Source: Mycolicibacterium iranicum (lineage in GTDB: Bacteria; Actinomycetota; Actinomycetes; Mycobacteriales; Mycobacteriaceae). Taken from it: a stretch of 64,000 bases of DNA. The stretch is from the NCBI RefSeq assembly GCF_014190915.1, contig NZ_JACHVU010000006.1:1-64000 (forward strand), given 5' to 3'. The position numbers were made by a program, and so were the translations under genes. The notes beneath the pieces are model-generated. The model searched no databases, was not told the DNA's origin, and saw nothing but the letters and a program-made list of their open reading frames with translations. Of this stretch, positions 29,353 through 40,307 are shown one piece after another; position 1 is the first letter of the stretch, and the number at the start of each line of letters is the position of its first letter.

Positions 29353-31604
29353 GACATGTCCAGAAACTGCACTTTGTCGGTGTCGATGAACGGAGCCGAC
29401 AGGGCTGCCATCCCGCGGTCGGACGGATCGGTCTCGAATACCGCCTCGCACAGTTCCTTCGCCGCCAGGATGATCTCCAGATGGTGGGCCAGCGACAGGA
29501 ACCGCAGTGTGATCGCCCGGCCCGACTGGTGGTAACCCAGCACATCGCCCTCGCTGCGCTCCTGCAGGTCGAGGTCGGCAAGCGTGAACCCGTCCTGCGT
29601 CGCGGCGACCGCCCTCAACCGCTTCCCGGCCTTCGACGTCTCGGGCAGCTGGGTGGCCAGCAGGCACAGGCTCGGGTGTTCGCCTCGGCCGATGCGCCCG
29701 CGGAGCTGATGCAGCTGGCTGATACCGAACCGATCGGCGTCCATCACGACCATCACGGTCGCGTTCGGGACATCCACCCCGACCTCGATCACCGTCGTGC
29801 ACACGAGCACGTCGATCTCGCCGGCGCGGAACGCCGCCATCACGGCATCCTTCTCCTCGGCGGGCAGGCGTCCGTGCATGAGGCCCAGCCGAAGCCCTTT
29901 GAGGGGCCCCTGCGCGAGGCGCGCGAGCAGCTCGGTGACGGTGACCGGCGGAGGGCCCGCCTCGTGGGTCTCTTTCTTCGCAGCGGCCTTCGCTTTCTTC
30001 GCGCCCTCGGCCGGCTTGTCGTCCTCGTCGATGCGGGAGGCCACCACATAGGCCTGTCGACCGGTGGCGACCTCCTCGGCGATGCGCTGCCAGGCCCGGT
30101 CGAGCCAGGACGGCTTGTCCCTGACGAAGATGGTGTTGGTCGTGATGGGCTGACGCCCACGAGGCAGCTCGCGCAGGGTGGAGGTCTCGAGGTCGCCGTA
30201 GAAGGTGAGCGCGACCGTGCGCGGTATCGGCGTGGCGGTCATCACCAGCAGATGTGGGCTGATGCCCTCAGGAGCCTTGGCGCGCAACCGATCCCGCTGC
30301 TCGACGCCGAACCGGTGCTGCTCGTCGACGACCACCATCCCGAGGTTGTCGAACTCGACCGCATCCTGGAGCAGGGCATGGGTGCCGATGACGATGCCGG
30401 CCTCACCCGAGGCCACCTCGCGGCGCACGTCGCGCTTCTGCTGCGCCGTCATCGAACCCGTCAGCAGAGCCACCCTGGTGGCGTTCTCGGCGCCACCGAG
30501 CTCTCCGGCGCTCGCCAGAGGTCCGAGCATCGCACGGATGGACAGCGCATGCTGCGCGGCAAGCACTTCGGTGGGAGCCAGCAGCGCACACTGGTAGCCG
30601 GCATCGATCATCTGGAGCATCGCCAGCAGTGACACCACGGTCTTTCCCGAACCGACCTCGCCCTGCAGCATGCGGTTCATCGGCCGGGTGGCCCCCAGTT
30701 CGGCCGAGATGGTGTCCAGGACGTCGCGCTGGCCTGCGGTGAGTTCGAATGGCAGCTGCGCCGTCATCGCCGCCCGCAGCCCGCCGTCACGGGCGGCCGC
30801 CGCGGGGCCCGCGCCGCTGAGCTCGCTGTGCCGGCGGGTGACCAGACCCCACTGCAACCCCGCCGCCTCGTCGTAGGTCAGCCGCTCGATCGCCCGGGCG
30901 CGGTCGGCGGCGTTCTCGGCGAGGTGCACGGCGCGCAGTGCCTCGTCTTCGGACATCAGATCGTGTTCGCGCACAAACCATTCGGGCAGAGTCTCGGGAA
31001 CCGGGTCGAGGACGGCCAGCGCCTGGCGCACGCACGCGTAGATGTCCCACGTCTGCACCTTGGCGGTGGCCCGGTAGATGGGGAAGAAATCCTTCTCGAA
31101 CTCGGCCAGCAGCTCGTCGCCGGTCGCGTCGGACCCAGCGGCGATCGAGGTCAGCGACTTGGTCCCCACGGTCTTCCCCGAGGCCGAGTCCAGCACCATG
31201 AACGCCGGGTGCGTGAGTTGCATGGTGCCGCGGAAGTAGCCGACCTCACCCGAGAGCAGCACCTTGGTCCCCTCGACGAGGGTGTGCTTGAGCCACTTGG
31301 CGTTGAAGAAGGTGGCGGTGACCTTGGGGCGGCGGTCCCGCAGCGTGACGACGAGAAACTCGCGCTTGGGCTGGCGGTTGGTCCATTTCCGCTCGGCCTT
31401 GGCGATCACGTCGACGAAGGTGACGTGCTCCCCCTCGTCGAGGTCGAGCTCCTCACCCTCGCCGCGGGTGGTCATCGCGTCGCTGTACTTGCGCGGGAAG
31501 TAACGCAGCAGATCTTCCACCGTGCGCAGGCCGAGGTGTTCCTCCAGGGGATCCGCGGCCTTCCTGCCGATCACGAAATCCAGACCGTCATCGAGTGTCG
31601 CCAT
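29349..31604 (-). CDS. recG: ATP-dependent DNA helicase RecG
   Basis: Branch-migrating helicase that remodels stalled forks and Holliday junctions. The 751-residue protein has an N-terminal wedge/OB-fold domain (FVDVIAKAERKW...LVVTLRDRRPKVTATFFNAKWL). It has helicase motifs I (MLQGEVGSGKTVVSL, near residue 295), II (VVDEQHRFGVEQR), III (MTATPIPRT) and VI (QLRGRIGRGEHPSLC). The C-terminal tail has DLQERSEGDVLGYHQSG. A charged insertion DDKPAEGAKKAKAAAKKETHEAG (about residues 530-550) is a mycobacterial-type feature. It starts one base from the stop of the fakA-like gene. Confidence 0.97.
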   Translation of the reverse strand: MATLDDGLDFVIGRKAADPLEEHLGLRTVEDLLRYFPRKYSDAMTTRGEGEELDLDEGEHVTFVDVIAKAERKWTNRQPKREFLVVTLRDRRPKVTATFFNAKWLKHTLVEGTKVLLSGEVGYFRGTMQLTHPAFMVLDSASGKTVGTKSLTSIAAGSDATGDELLAEFEKDFFPIYRATAKVQTWDIYACVRQALAVLDPVPETLPEWFVREHDLMSEDEALRAVHLAENAADRARAIERLTYDEAAGLQWGLVTRRHSELSGAGPAAAARDGGLRAAMTAQLPFELTAGQRDVLDTISAELGATRPMNRMLQGEVGSGKTVVSLLAMLQMIDAGYQCALLAPTEVLAAQHALSIRAMLGPLASAGELGGAENATRVALLTGSMTAQQKRDVRREVASGEAGIVIGTHALLQDAVEFDNLGMVVVDEQHRFGVEQRDRLRAKAPEGISPHLLVMTATPIPRTVALTFYGDLETSTLRELPRGRQPITTNTIFVRDKPSWLDRAWQRIAEEVATGRQAYVVASRIDEDDKPAEGAKKAKAAAKKETHEAGPPPVTVTELLARLAQGPLKGLRLGLMHGRLPAEEKDAVMAAFRAGEIDVLVCTTVIEVGVDVPNATVMVVMDADRFGISQLHQLRGRIGRGEHPSLCLLATQLPETSKAGKRLRAVAATQDGFTLADLDLQERSEGDVLGYHQSGRAITLRFLSLAHHLEIILAAKELCEAVFETDPSDRGMAALSAPFIDTDKVQFLDMS

Positions 31605-31605
31605 G

Positions 31606-33261
31606 TCACTCCACCCCGATCAGCAGGGCGTCGACGCGGTGGCCGGTGTGGAACGTGACCATCTCGGTGCCGGGGTGGCTGGAGTGCACGTGGTCTGTCA
31701 GCGCGGCGCCGACCTCCGGTCCGATGCCGTCGCCGGTCAGGACCGTCACCAGTTCGCCGCCGGCTGCCAGCAGCAGATCGATCAGACCCGCTGCGGCCGA
31801 GACGATGTCGTCGCCGACCACGACCACCTCGTCGCCGGCGATGCCGAGCCCGTCCCCCGGTTTGCAGGTACCGGCCCAGGTGAGCGCCTCCGCGGCGGCC
31901 ACCCGCACCGATCCGAAGCGTGCCGCGGCGGCGGCCCTGGCCATCGTGTAGCCGTCGTCGACGAGCCGCCGCTCCGGATCGTGAACGGCCAGCGCAGCGA
32001 GACCCTGCACCATCGATCCGGTGGGCACCGGCACCATGTCGATCCCCCAGTCCGAGGCCACCGCGCAACCCGCGACGATCTCCTCGGCGGCGACATAACC
32101 GTTGGGCAGCACCATGACCTGGGCGGCTCCGGTGTTGATCAGCGCATGCAGCAGTTGCTGCGCGCTGACCGGGACATCGGGCGAGGGACGCAGCACCTCG
32201 GCGCCTTCGCCGGCGAACAGACGATCGGCGCCGTCGCCGTCCACCACCGCCAGCACGGCCCGTTCCCGGCTCCAGCTGCCGGCGGGCAGCCGGTCCCCGC
32301 CGCCGGCCAGCGAGGTGATCTGGATCCGGCTCAACGTGCCGACGGACAGGCCCGCCTCGACGGCGGCCCCGGCGTCGTCGGCGTGCACGTGGACCGAGTA
32401 GTGACCGGCGCCGCCGTCCTCGGCGGCCCCGAACCCGGACGCGGCGATCGCGACGGAGTCACCGAGGTCGTCGAGGCGGGCCCGCAGACTCTCGACGTGC
32501 TGTGCTTCGCACCCGCTCAGCAGGTACATGACCTCGAACCGAGGGGAGGGCTGCAGGGACGGCGCGGCGGCACCGCCGTCCCTCGGTGCCGGGCGATAGA
32601 CGGTGCGGGCGGCGACGTGGCCGGTCAGGGTCGCGGTCAACGCGTCGAGCAGGACCAGCAGGCCCCGGCCGCCGGCGTCGACGACACCGGCGTCGGCGAG
32701 CACGTCGAGCTGGGTCGGGGTGCGCTCGAGCGCGGCGGCGGCGGCGTCGGCACTCGCGGCGACGACGGCGTCCACGTCGCGCTGCTCGGACACCGTGTCC
32801 TCCGCGGCCGCGGCGGCGTCGTGCAGGACCGACACGATGGTTCCCGGCACCGCCTCGCCCATCGACGCGACCGCGAGTGTGACTGCGTGGCGCAGTGCCG
32901 CGGCGAGCAGCGCGCCGTCGATGTCGGACAGCACCCCGTCGAGCTCCTCGGCGGCGGCCGCGGTGACCTCGGCCACCGCCCGCAGGATCTGCGACAGGAT
33001 CACCCCGGAGTTGCCGCGGGCACCGCGCAGCGCCCCGTCGGCCAGCGCGGCGGCGACGGCGGGGATGTCGTCGCCGGCGCCGCAGTTGTCCGCCGCGGCC
33101 CAGGCCGCACGCATCGTGAACAGCATGTTCGTGCCCGTGTCCGCATCGGCGACCGGGAAGACGTTGAGCTCGTTGATCTCGTCGGTGTGACTGATCAGCG
33201 CGGCCACCGCGGTGTGTGCCCAACGCCGAAGGGCGGAGGCATCGAGCCGCCGAGCCGACAT
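31606..33261 (-). CDS. DhaL/DegV-linked kinase, FakA (YloV) family
   Basis: A 551-residue protein with an N-terminal DhaL-type nucleotide-binding domain and a C-terminal YloV/DAK1-like region. The Mg-ATP motif is [20 protein letters not shown] near residues 33-52, which keeps the three Asp ligands although the usual Gly is Ala. [15 protein letters not shown] and [14 protein letters not shown] follow. In firmicutes FakA phosphorylates fatty acids held by DegV-like FakB; this activity is inferred here. I chose ATG 33261 with GGAGG upstream. In M. tuberculosis the corresponding gene is annotated in two pieces; here it is one intact frame. It precedes recG by one base. Confidence 0.88.
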   Translation of the reverse strand: MSARRLDASALRRWAHTAVAALISHTDEINELNVFPVADADTGTNMLFTMRAAWAAADNCGAGDDIPAVAAALADGALRGARGNSGVILSQILRAVAEVTAAAAEELDGVLSDIDGALLAAALRHAVTLAVASMGEAVPGTIVSVLHDAAAAAEDTVSEQRDVDAVVAASADAAAAALERTPTQLDVLADAGVVDAGGRGLLVLLDALTATLTGHVAARTVYRPAPRDGGAAAPSLQPSPRFEVMYLLSGCEAQHVESLRARLDDLGDSVAIAASGFGAAEDGGAGHYSVHVHADDAGAAVEAGLSVGTLSRIQITSLAGGGDRLPAGSWSRERAVLAVVDGDGADRLFAGEGAEVLRPSPDVPVSAQQLLHALINTGAAQVMVLPNGYVAAEEIVAGCAVASDWGIDMVPVPTGSMVQGLAALAVHDPERRLVDDGYTMARAAAAARFGSVRVAAAEALTWAGTCKPGDGLGIAGDEVVVVGDDIVSAAAGLIDLLLAAGGELVTVLTGDGIGPEVGAALTDHVHSSHPGTEMVTFHTGHRVDALLIGVE

Positions 33262-33380
33262 CCCACCTCCCTGTGCTGGCGCTGTCGGCGTCAGCCTAGT
33301 CAGTGGGACGGACAGCACCGAAGACCGCAGCACGGGCCCTGTGGACACCCGCGATCACCGCCTTCGGGTGATCGTTGTTT

Positions 33381-33409
33381 TTGGTTATCAGGGAGGTGGC
33401 CGGTATTCT
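33381..33409 (+). promoter_or_regulatory. Sigma-A type promoter for rpmB
   Basis: TTGGTT (33381-33386), a 17-base spacer and TATTCT (33404-33409) give a good vegetative promoter. It predicts a start near 33416 and a 5' leader of about 90 bases before rpmB. It lies in the 247-bp gap between the divergent fakA-like gene and rpmB; I see nothing else convincing in that gap. Confidence 0.5.
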
Positions 33410-33508
33410 GATCGGGTTGTCGGGACGGCCCGCCGCCGCGGTGGCAGGAAGCCCAGACCCGATGTAGAACCTGAAGACCCCAAAGTACTGATTCGAGGAG
33501 TTCGAACT

Positions 33509-33703
33509 ATGGCTGCCGTGTGCGAGATCTGCGGGAAGGGCCCCGGCTTCGGCAAGTCGGTGTCGCACTCCCATCGCCGGACCAGCCGTCGGTGGAATCC
33601 GAACATCCAGTCGGTGCGGGCCACGTCGACCCCCGGTGGCAACAAGCACCGCGTCAACGTCTGCACCTCGTGCCTCAAGGCCGGCAAGGTCTCGCGCGGC
33701 TGA
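33509..33703 (+). CDS. rpmB: 50S ribosomal protein L28, zinc-binding form
   Basis: A 64-residue ribosomal protein: [20 protein letters not shown] opens the chain, with CEIC, and [13 protein letters not shown] closes it. The two Cys pairs form the zinc-ribbon of the C+ class of L28. Mycobacteria usually also carry a Cys-free paralogue used under zinc starvation, so this copy should serve in zinc-replete growth. The start ATG 33509 has GAGGAG nine bases upstream; the open frame upstream of this is not coding. It stands alone, divergent from the fakA-like gene and convergent with ung. Confidence 0.96.
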   Translation: MAAVCEICGKGPGFGKSVSHSHRRTSRRWNPNIQSVRATSTPGGNKHRVNVCTSCLKAGKVSRG

Positions 33704-33723
33704 TCTGAGACGGGGCGCGCCCG

Positions 33724-34401
33724 CTAGGGCAGACGCCAGTCGATCGGCTCGGCCCCACGTTGCGCCAACAGCTCGTTGGCGCGGCTGAACGGTCTCGACC
33801 CGAAGAACCCCCGCGACGCCGAGAGCGGCGACGGATGGGCTGACTCGATCACCGCCGTGTCGTCGAGCATGGGTTTCAGCGTCGATGCATCCCTGCCCCA
33901 CAGCACCGCCACCATCGGCTTCCTGCGCGCCACCAGCGCACGGATCGCACACTCGGTGACCGCTTCCCACCCCTTGCCGCGGTGGGACGCCGGTGTTCCC
34001 GGGCGCACTGTCAGAACCCGGTTCAGCAGCATCACACCCTGCTCGCACCACGGCGTCAGGTCGCCCGTGGACGGCGCCGGGAATCCCAGATCCTCGCGGT
34101 ACTCCTTGAAGATGTTGTCCAGGCTGCGCGGCAGCGGCCGGACGTCGGGCGCCACCGAGAAACTCAGCCCGACCGCATGTCCCGGTGTCGGATAAGGATC
34201 CTGCCCGACGATCAGCACCCGCACGTTCTCCATCGGAAACGTGAACGCGCGCAACACATTCGGTCCCGCCGGCAGATATCGGTGACCTTCGGAGAGTTCC
34301 GTGCGCAGGAACTCACCCATCTGCGTCACCTGGTCTTCGACGGGGGCCAGGGCCGCAGCCCAGCCGTGGTCGATCAATCCGTGAAGAGGGCGTGCTGTCA
34401 C
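33724..34401 (-). CDS. ung: Uracil-DNA glycosylase
   Basis: Family 1 UDG that removes uracil from DNA. It has the water-activating motif [17 protein letters not shown] with Asp68, [22 protein letters not shown], and the [14 protein letters not shown] loop with the catalytic His near residue 190. I chose GTG 34401 ([14 protein letters not shown]), 225 aa, because homologues begin MTARPL; a longer frame runs upstream to 34461 without support. The Shine-Dalgarno is weak at this start. It follows thiL on the same strand with 26 bp between them and converges with rpmB. Confidence 0.96.
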   Translation of the reverse strand: MTARPLHGLIDHGWAAALAPVEDQVTQMGEFLRTELSEGHRYLPAGPNVLRAFTFPMENVRVLIVGQDPYPTPGHAVGLSFSVAPDVRPLPRSLDNIFKEYREDLGFPAPSTGDLTPWCEQGVMLLNRVLTVRPGTPASHRGKGWEAVTECAIRALVARRKPMVAVLWGRDASTLKPMLDDTAVIESAHPSPLSASRGFFGSRPFSRANELLAQRGAEPIDWRLP

Positions 34402-34427
34402 GAGAGGCCAACTTAGCGGGCGCGCGG

Positions 34428-35393
34428 TCAGAACGACTGCCACCCCGGGCTGCCCTGCCACGGCGTGCCGTCGACCGTCACCCGCGGTGCCTGGTCACCG
34501 GCCTGCGCGACGGTGCCGATGACGCGCCACGCCGGCGGCACCGCACCGGGGAACGACGCCACGAGTGCGTGGTCCTCCCCGCCGCCGAGGACCCACACCA
34601 GCGGGTCGGCACCCAGCGCGGCGGCCGCCGCGGCCAGAGCGTCGAGGTCGGGACGCAGACCCGCCGTCGACACGTCGATGCGCACCCCCGACGCCGTGGC
34701 GATGTGACCGAGGTCGGCGAGCAGCCCATCGGAGACGTCGGTCATCGCGGTGGCACCGGAGTCCGCGGCAACCATCCCCTGACCGTACGGTGGTTCGGGC
34801 ACCAGGTGCCGTGTGCGGAGATCGTCGAACCCGCCGACGTCGTTGTGCCACAGCAGATATCCCGCCTGCGAGCGACCCAGGTCGCCCGCGACGGCGACCA
34901 CGTCGCCCGGCAGCGCACCGTCCCTGCGCACCGGCGCCCGCCCGCCGAGGTCACCGAGCGCGGCCACGGAGACGACCCACTGCGGCGCCGCGACCATGTC
35001 GCCGCCCACGATGCCGGCGCCCATCAAGCCCGCCTCGTGCCACATGCCGTCGGCGAGTTCGACCGCCCTGGCGCCGACGGTGTCCCCCGGCGCGCCGAAG
35101 CCCACGACGAACGCCGTTGCCCGCGCCCCCATCGCTTCGATGTCAGCAGCGTTCTGCGCGATGGCTTTTCGGCCGACGTCGTGCGGGGACGACCAATCCA
35201 GCCGAAAGTGCCGGTTCTCGATCAGCATGTCGGTGCACACCACGGTCCTGCCGTCAGCGGCGCCGACGACCGCGGCGTCGTCACCGGGGCCGACGGCGAC
35301 GAACGAGGGTTGGCGACGCCCGGTCACCAGCCGGTCGATGACGGCGAACTCGCCCAGCCCGGACAGGGTCACCTCGGCGTCCTCGGCCGTCAT
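34428..35393 (-). CDS. thiL: Thiamine-monophosphate kinase
   Basis: Last step of thiamine diphosphate synthesis, ATP plus ThMP to ThDP. The 321-residue protein has the PurM/ThiL fold motifs: [11 protein letters not shown] near residue 33, [37 protein letters not shown] (Mg and substrate site), [10 protein letters not shown], and [17 protein letters not shown] near residue 215, then [11 protein letters not shown]. Length and motif order are normal. It is followed by ung. A divergent small Lrp-type gene begins about 100 bp upstream. Confidence 0.96.
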   Translation of the reverse strand: MTAEDAEVTLSGLGEFAVIDRLVTGRRQPSFVAVGPGDDAAVVGAADGRTVVCTDMLIENRHFRLDWSSPHDVGRKAIAQNAADIEAMGARATAFVVGFGAPGDTVGARAVELADGMWHEAGLMGAGIVGGDMVAAPQWVVSVAALGDLGGRAPVRRDGALPGDVVAVAGDLGRSQAGYLLWHNDVGGFDDLRTRHLVPEPPYGQGMVAADSGATAMTDVSDGLLADLGHIATASGVRIDVSTAGLRPDLDALAAAAAALGADPLVWVLGGGEDHALVASFPGAVPPAWRVIGTVAQAGDQAPRVTVDGTPWQGSPGWQSF

Positions 35394-35497
35394 GTCCGCT
35401 CCTCCAGTCGACTTCGTAGCCTGAACGCCCGGCCCACCTGCGGTACGTTTGGTCCCTGCGGCGTGGAGTCTATGCAGCCAGACGGAGGGATTTCGGC

Positions 35498-35740
35498 GTG
35501 GTCGAGGCTTTTGTTCTCATCCAGACCGAGGTCGGCCGCGCCGAGGTGATCGCCAAGCAGCTCAGCGGGCTCGCCGGGGTGTTGTCGTCGGAATACGTCA
35601 CCGGCCCCTACGACGTCGTGGCGCGCGTCGGGGCGCGGACCGCCGACGAGCTCACGGCGACGGTGGTGCCCAGCGTGCAGCAGGTCTCCGGAATCACACG
35701 CACGCTGACCTGTCCGATCGCCGGTGGGGCGCAGCCCTAG
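35498..35740 (+). CDS. Stand-alone Lrp/AsnC ligand-binding (RAM) domain protein
   Basis: An 80-residue protein that consists only of the alpha-beta RAM domain of Lrp/AsnC regulators: VEAFVLIQTEVGRAEVIAKQL, then GVLSSEYVTGPYDVVARVGA, then a C-terminal strand. There is no DNA-binding helix-turn-helix. Such proteins can bind amino acids or modulate full-length Lrp partners; no target is evident here. The start GTG 35498 has GGAGG eight bases upstream. The DUF3515 gene follows 10 bp downstream, so the two are probably cotranscribed. Confidence 0.88.
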   Translation: MVEAFVLIQTEVGRAEVIAKQLSGLAGVLSSEYVTGPYDVVARVGARTADELTATVVPSVQQVSGITRTLTCPIAGGAQP

Positions 35741-35750
35741 AGTTCTGCCT

Positions 35751-36299
35751 GTGGACAGCCAGACCGGGGACGGCCCGCCTCGCGCCGTGCTCATCGCCGC
35801 ACTCGTCGTCGCCGTCGGCGGTCTCGTCGGGGTACTGGCCGTGGCCGCGCTCAATCAACGCACGCCCGGGCAGGAGCCCGTGGCGGTCACCGCCGCCCCC
35901 GCACCGCAGGCCGACAGCCCTCAGTGCCGCGCCCTGCTCGACGGCCTGCCCGAGCAGCTCGGGGACTTTCGACGGGCCCCACTGGTGGACCCGGCCCCAC
36001 CGGGCGCGGCGGCGTGGCAGCGCGTCGACGGCGGCGAAGCCCTCATCCTCCGGTGTGGACTCGATCGGCCGGCCGAGTTCACGGTCGGGGCACCCCTGCA
36101 GGTGGTGGATGCGGTGCAGTGGTTCCGGGTCGAGGATCCCGCCGGCGGCGACCGGAGTACGTGGTTCGCCGTGGACCGCGCGGTATATGTCGCGCTGACG
36201 CTGCCACCGGAGTCGGGGCCGACCCCGATCCAGGGCCTGTCGGCGACGCTGGCCGACACCCTGCCGGCTCGCCCGCCGGATCCTGCGCCCCTGGGGTGA
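35751..36299 (+). CDS. DUF3515 membrane-anchored protein
   Basis: A 182-residue actinobacterial DUF3515 protein of unknown function. After VDSQTGDGPPRA there is one membrane or signal segment (VLIAALVVAVGGLVGVLAVAAL), a Pro/Ala linker, and an external domain. The domain contains CRALLDGLPEQLGDFRRAPL, LILRCGLDRPAEFTVGAPLQVVDAVQWFRVED and TWFAVDRAVYVALTLP. Two Cys (SPQCRALL and LRCGLD) could form a disulfide. I chose GTG 35751; an in-frame start at 35724 would overlap the preceding gene. It converges with ddl, with six bases between stops. Synteny next to ddl matches Rv2980. Confidence 0.85.
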   Translation: MDSQTGDGPPRAVLIAALVVAVGGLVGVLAVAALNQRTPGQEPVAVTAAPAPQADSPQCRALLDGLPEQLGDFRRAPLVDPAPPGAAAWQRVDGGEALILRCGLDRPAEFTVGAPLQVVDAVQWFRVEDPAGGDRSTWFAVDRAVYVALTLPPESGPTPIQGLSATLADTLPARPPDPAPLG

Positions 36300-36305
36300 C
36301 CGCCG

Positions 36306-37409
36306 CTAGCGCAGACCGGTGCCGCGGGCCACGGCCGTCTCGACCATCGTCGCGAGCAGCGTCGGATAGTCGATACCGCTGGCCGCCCACATGCGGGGAT
36401 ACATCGAGATCGTGGTGAACCCGGGCATCGTGTTGATCTCGTTGATCACCGGGCCGTCGTCGGTGAGGAAGAAGTCGACGCGCGCCAGCCCCTGGCAGTC
36501 GATCGCGTCGAACGCCTGGATCGCGAGACCCCGGACCGCCTCGGCCACCGCATCGTCGACCTTGGCCGGCACGTCGAGTTCGGCCCCGTCGTCGAGGTAC
36601 TTCGTCTCGAAGTCGTAGAAGCCGTCTTCGCGTCCGCGCACCCCGGCCACGCGGATCTCACCCAGCGCGCTGGCCTCGAGGTGGCCGTCCGGGAACTCCA
36701 GGACGCCGCACTCCAGTTCGCGGCCGGGCACGGCGGCCTCGATGATGACCTTGGGGTCGTGCCGGCGGGCCTCGTCGACGGCTGCGGGGAGCAGGTCCCA
36801 GCTGGTGACGCGGCTGACGCCGATGGACGAACCCCCGCGGGCCGGCTTGACGAAGACCGGCAGCCCGAGACGCTCCCTGTCCTCCAGTGCCAATGTGCTC
36901 TCGTGGGCGCGCAGCACGACGTGATCCCCCACGGGCAACCCGGCGGCGATCAGGAGCTTCTTGGTGAATTCCTTGTCCATGCCCGCGGCGCTGGCCAAGA
37001 CCCCCGCACCCACATACGGGACACCGGCCAGTTCCAGCAGGCCCTGAATCGTGCCGTCCTCCCCGTAGGGGCCGTGCAGCACGGGGAAGACGACGTCGAC
37101 GGCGGCCAGCATGTCGCCGGCGCCTTCGCCCAGGGACAGCAGCTGACCGCGCCGCGCCGGGTCGGCGGCCAGCGTCAGCTCGGTGCCCGAGGACTCGGAG
37201 ACGCCGGGCAGATTGCCGTCGGTGATGGCCAGCGTCTCCGGACGGCCGTCGGTCAGCACCCACGAGCCGGCGGGCGTGATACCGACCGCGGTCACCTCGA
37301 AGCGCTGCGGATCGAGGTTGCGCAGGATGCTGCCTGCCGACACACACGAGATCGCGTGTTCGGAGCTACGTCCGCCGTAGACAACGGCGACGCGGATGCG
37401 GGCACTCAC
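36306..37409 (-). CDS. ddl: D-alanine--D-alanine ligase
   Basis: ATP-grasp ligase that makes the D-Ala-D-Ala dipeptide of peptidoglycan, the target pathway of cycloserine. The 367-residue protein has [20 protein letters not shown] near the N-terminus, [30 protein letters not shown] near residue 110, [16 protein letters not shown] near 185 (ATP grasp), [23 protein letters not shown] near 320 (Mg ligands) and SMYPRMW. The start is GTG 37409. It is followed on the minus strand by nothing for six bases, then the convergent DUF3515 gene. The cystathionine gamma-lyase-like gene begins further upstream on the same strand. Confidence 0.97.
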   Translation of the reverse strand: MSARIRVAVVYGGRSSEHAISCVSAGSILRNLDPQRFEVTAVGITPAGSWVLTDGRPETLAITDGNLPGVSESSGTELTLAADPARRGQLLSLGEGAGDMLAAVDVVFPVLHGPYGEDGTIQGLLELAGVPYVGAGVLASAAGMDKEFTKKLLIAAGLPVGDHVVLRAHESTLALEDRERLGLPVFVKPARGGSSIGVSRVTSWDLLPAAVDEARRHDPKVIIEAAVPGRELECGVLEFPDGHLEASALGEIRVAGVRGREDGFYDFETKYLDDGAELDVPAKVDDAVAEAVRGLAIQAFDAIDCQGLARVDFFLTDDGPVINEINTMPGFTTISMYPRMWAASGIDYPTLLATMVETAVARGTGLR

Positions 37410-37437
37410 AACCTGCAGAGGCTACCGCCCCCACGCT

Positions 37438-38547
37438 TCACACCGCCCGCAGCGCCTCGCGCAGGTCGTCGATCAGGTCGTCGGTGTCCTCGATGCCTGT
37501 GGAGATCCGCGCGAACCCGGGGGCCACCGGGTCACCCCAGCGGGCCCGCCGATCCACCGAGGTGTGCATGCCACCGAAGCTCGTCGCGGCGACCAGCAGC
37601 TCGCTACTTCGGACCAGCGAGTGGACGGCGTCGGCGTCGGCGAGCTCGACGGACACGATTCCGCCGAAGCGCCGCATCTGCATCGACGCGATCGCGTGCG
37701 AGGGGTCCTCGGGGAGCCCGGGATAGCGCACGGACCGCACGGCGGGATGGGAACGCAACAGCAGGGCCACCGCGGCCGCGTTCTGGCATTGCCGCTCGAA
37801 CCGCAGGCCGGCGCTACCGAGACTGCGCAACACCAGCCAGGCTTCGAACGCGCCGAGGATCGGACCTGCGTGCAGGCGTTCCCGTGCGATGCGCTCCATC
37901 AACTCGGGATGGCTGCCCGCGACATAGCCGGCCAGGACGTCACTGTGCCCCGCGAGGGCCTTGGTGGCGCTGGCCACCACCAGGTCGGCACCCAGCGACA
38001 GGGGCTGCTGGCCGAGCGGGGTGGCGGTCGTGTTGTCGACGACCAGGGTGGTGCCCTGCGACCGGCACGTCATCGCCAGCCGGTGCAGGTCCACGACGTC
38101 CAGCCCGGGATTCGACGGCGTCTCGGCCAGCACGACGTCGGCATCGCGCGCCGCCGCGCACATCTCGGCGCACGTCGCCTCGACCACGGTGACGCCGCGG
38201 GTCGCCAGGAACTCCTCGGCATAGGCGCGCACCTGGTAGTACCCGTCGGCCGGGACCACCACGGTGCGGCCCGGCTCGGCCAGCACCCGCAGCACTGCTG
38301 TCAGAGCGGCCATCCCCGATGCGAAAGTCAATGCGGCCGAGGCTCCTTCGAGCGCAGCCAACGCCGATTCGAGTCGGCGCCATGTCGGGTTGGACCGACG
38401 GCCGTAGGTGTCGAGTTCGTCGTTCTCGTCGGCGGCGAGGTGGTAGGCCGACGCCGGCACCGGCGGAGGCGAGACGGGTTCACCCGGAACGCCATCGGAG
38501 GCAACAGCTTTGACGCTCCTGGTGGAATCGCCGTAGGTGCCCGCCAT
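37438..38547 (-). CDS. Cystathionine gamma-lyase-like PLP enzyme
   Basis: A 369-residue Cys/Met metabolism PLP-dependent enzyme. It has YGRRSNPTWRRLESALAALEG, the cofactor-contacting FASGMAALTAVL, VVDNTTATPLGQQPLSLGADLVVASATKALAGHSD (the Lys of SATK binds PLP, near residue 205), and a C-terminal RISTGIEDTDDLIDDL. The start ATG 38547 is two bases from the gpsA stop; a longer open frame upstream lies within gpsA. Annotation as cystathionine gamma-lyase is common for this mycobacterial orthologue group, but gamma-synthase or methionine-lyase activity cannot be excluded. The gene is not present between ddl and gpsA in M. tuberculosis. Confidence 0.87.
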   Translation of the reverse strand: MAGTYGDSTRSVKAVASDGVPGEPVSPPPVPASAYHLAADENDELDTYGRRSNPTWRRLESALAALEGASAALTFASGMAALTAVLRVLAEPGRTVVVPADGYYQVRAYAEEFLATRGVTVVEATCAEMCAAARDADVVLAETPSNPGLDVVDLHRLAMTCRSQGTTLVVDNTTATPLGQQPLSLGADLVVASATKALAGHSDVLAGYVAGSHPELMERIARERLHAGPILGAFEAWLVLRSLGSAGLRFERQCQNAAAVALLLRSHPAVRSVRYPGLPEDPSHAIASMQMRRFGGIVSVELADADAVHSLVRSSELLVAATSFGGMHTSVDRRARWGDPVAPGFARISTGIEDTDDLIDDLREALRAV

Positions 38548-38549
38548 CG

Positions 38550-39539
38550 TCACTCCGGTTTGGTCGTACGACCGAGCAGAAGCGAGACCGCGTCGTCGAC
38601 CGACAGCCCTTTGTGACAGACGCGGTGCACCGCCTCGGTCAACGGCATCTCCACGTCGTAGCTCGACGCCAGCGCGAGCACGGACTGGCACGAGGTCACG
38701 CCCTCGGCGACATGCCCGCCGGTCGCATCCAGCGCGGCCTGCATGGCGCCGCCCTTGCCCAGACGTTCGCCGAAGGATCGGTTCCGTGAGTGCGGCGACG
38801 TGCAGGTCGCCACCAGATCGCCGATCCCGGCGAGGCCGGCCAGCGTCGCGGGTTTGGCCCCCAACGCGATTCCGAGCCGCATGATCTCGGCGAGGCCGCG
38901 CGTGATGATCGCCGCGGCGGTGTTCTCGCCGAGACCGACACCGGCAGCCATGCCGCTGGCGAGCGCGATCACGTTCTTGCAGGCGCCTCCCACCTCGGCC
39001 CCGATCACGTCGGCGTTCGTATAGGGCCGGAAGTACCCGGTGGCCAGCGCCCGCTGCAGCGCGACGGCCCGGCCCGAGTCGCTGCAGGCGACGACGGTGG
39101 CCGCGGGTTGTTCCTCGCCGATCTCGCTGGCGAGGTTGGGGCCGGTGACCACCGCGATCCGGCCCGCGTCGGCACCGGTGACCTGGGCGATGACCTGACT
39201 CATCCGCATCAGCGAATCCAGCTCGATGCCTTTGGCCAGACTCACCAGCGAGGCGTCGGCGCCGAGGTGGTCCTTCCAGCCCGCCAGGTTCGTCCTCAAT
39301 GTCTGCGACGGTACGGCGAGCAGGACGGTGCACGCACCGGCGAGGGCTTCGGCGGGATCGCTGGTCGCCCGGATGGACTCCGGCAGCGCGGCGTCGAGGT
39401 AGTCGGCATTGCGATGGGCGCGGTTGATCTCCTCGGCGAGCTCGGGCCGGCGGGCCCAGAGGGTGACGCTGTTGCCGGCGTCGGCCAATACCTTCGCCAG
39501 GGCCGTCCCCCACGCCCCCGCACCCATCACTGCCGCCAT
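38550..39539 (-). CDS. gpsA: Glycerol-3-phosphate dehydrogenase [NAD(P)+]
   Basis: Reduces dihydroxyacetone phosphate to sn-glycerol 3-phosphate for phospholipid synthesis. The Rossmann motif [19 protein letters not shown] opens the protein. [19 protein letters not shown] and the substrate-binding [42 protein letters not shown] (about residues 185-225) follow. About 329 aa from ATG 39539; GTG 39545 two codons earlier is equally possible, and frames further upstream are not supported. Its start is only 42 bp from the divergent fbiD start. Confidence 0.95.
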   Translation of the reverse strand: MAAVMGAGAWGTALAKVLADAGNSVTLWARRPELAEEINRAHRNADYLDAALPESIRATSDPAEALAGACTVLLAVPSQTLRTNLAGWKDHLGADASLVSLAKGIELDSLMRMSQVIAQVTGADAGRIAVVTGPNLASEIGEEQPAATVVACSDSGRAVALQRALATGYFRPYTNADVIGAEVGGACKNVIALASGMAAGVGLGENTAAAIITRGLAEIMRLGIALGAKPATLAGLAGIGDLVATCTSPHSRNRSFGERLGKGGAMQAALDATGGHVAEGVTSCQSVLALASSYDVEMPLTEAVHRVCHKGLSVDDAVSLLLGRTTKPE

Positions 39540-39568
39540 AACCACGGCTTCAGCGTAGCCGGGAATAA

Positions 39569-40246
<678 letters not shown>

Positions 40247-40307
40247 ATTCTCGGTGCGTTGTCCTCTCGGTGGCATGAGCGACGACGGATAGGGAATCAT
40301 CGAGACC

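Noticed and set aside
37438..39513. 691-codon fusion frame covering gpsA region and the PLP enzyme
   Set aside because: The N-terminal half is the wrong frame of gpsA; the PLP enzyme begins at the ATG at 38547, two bases from the gpsA stop.
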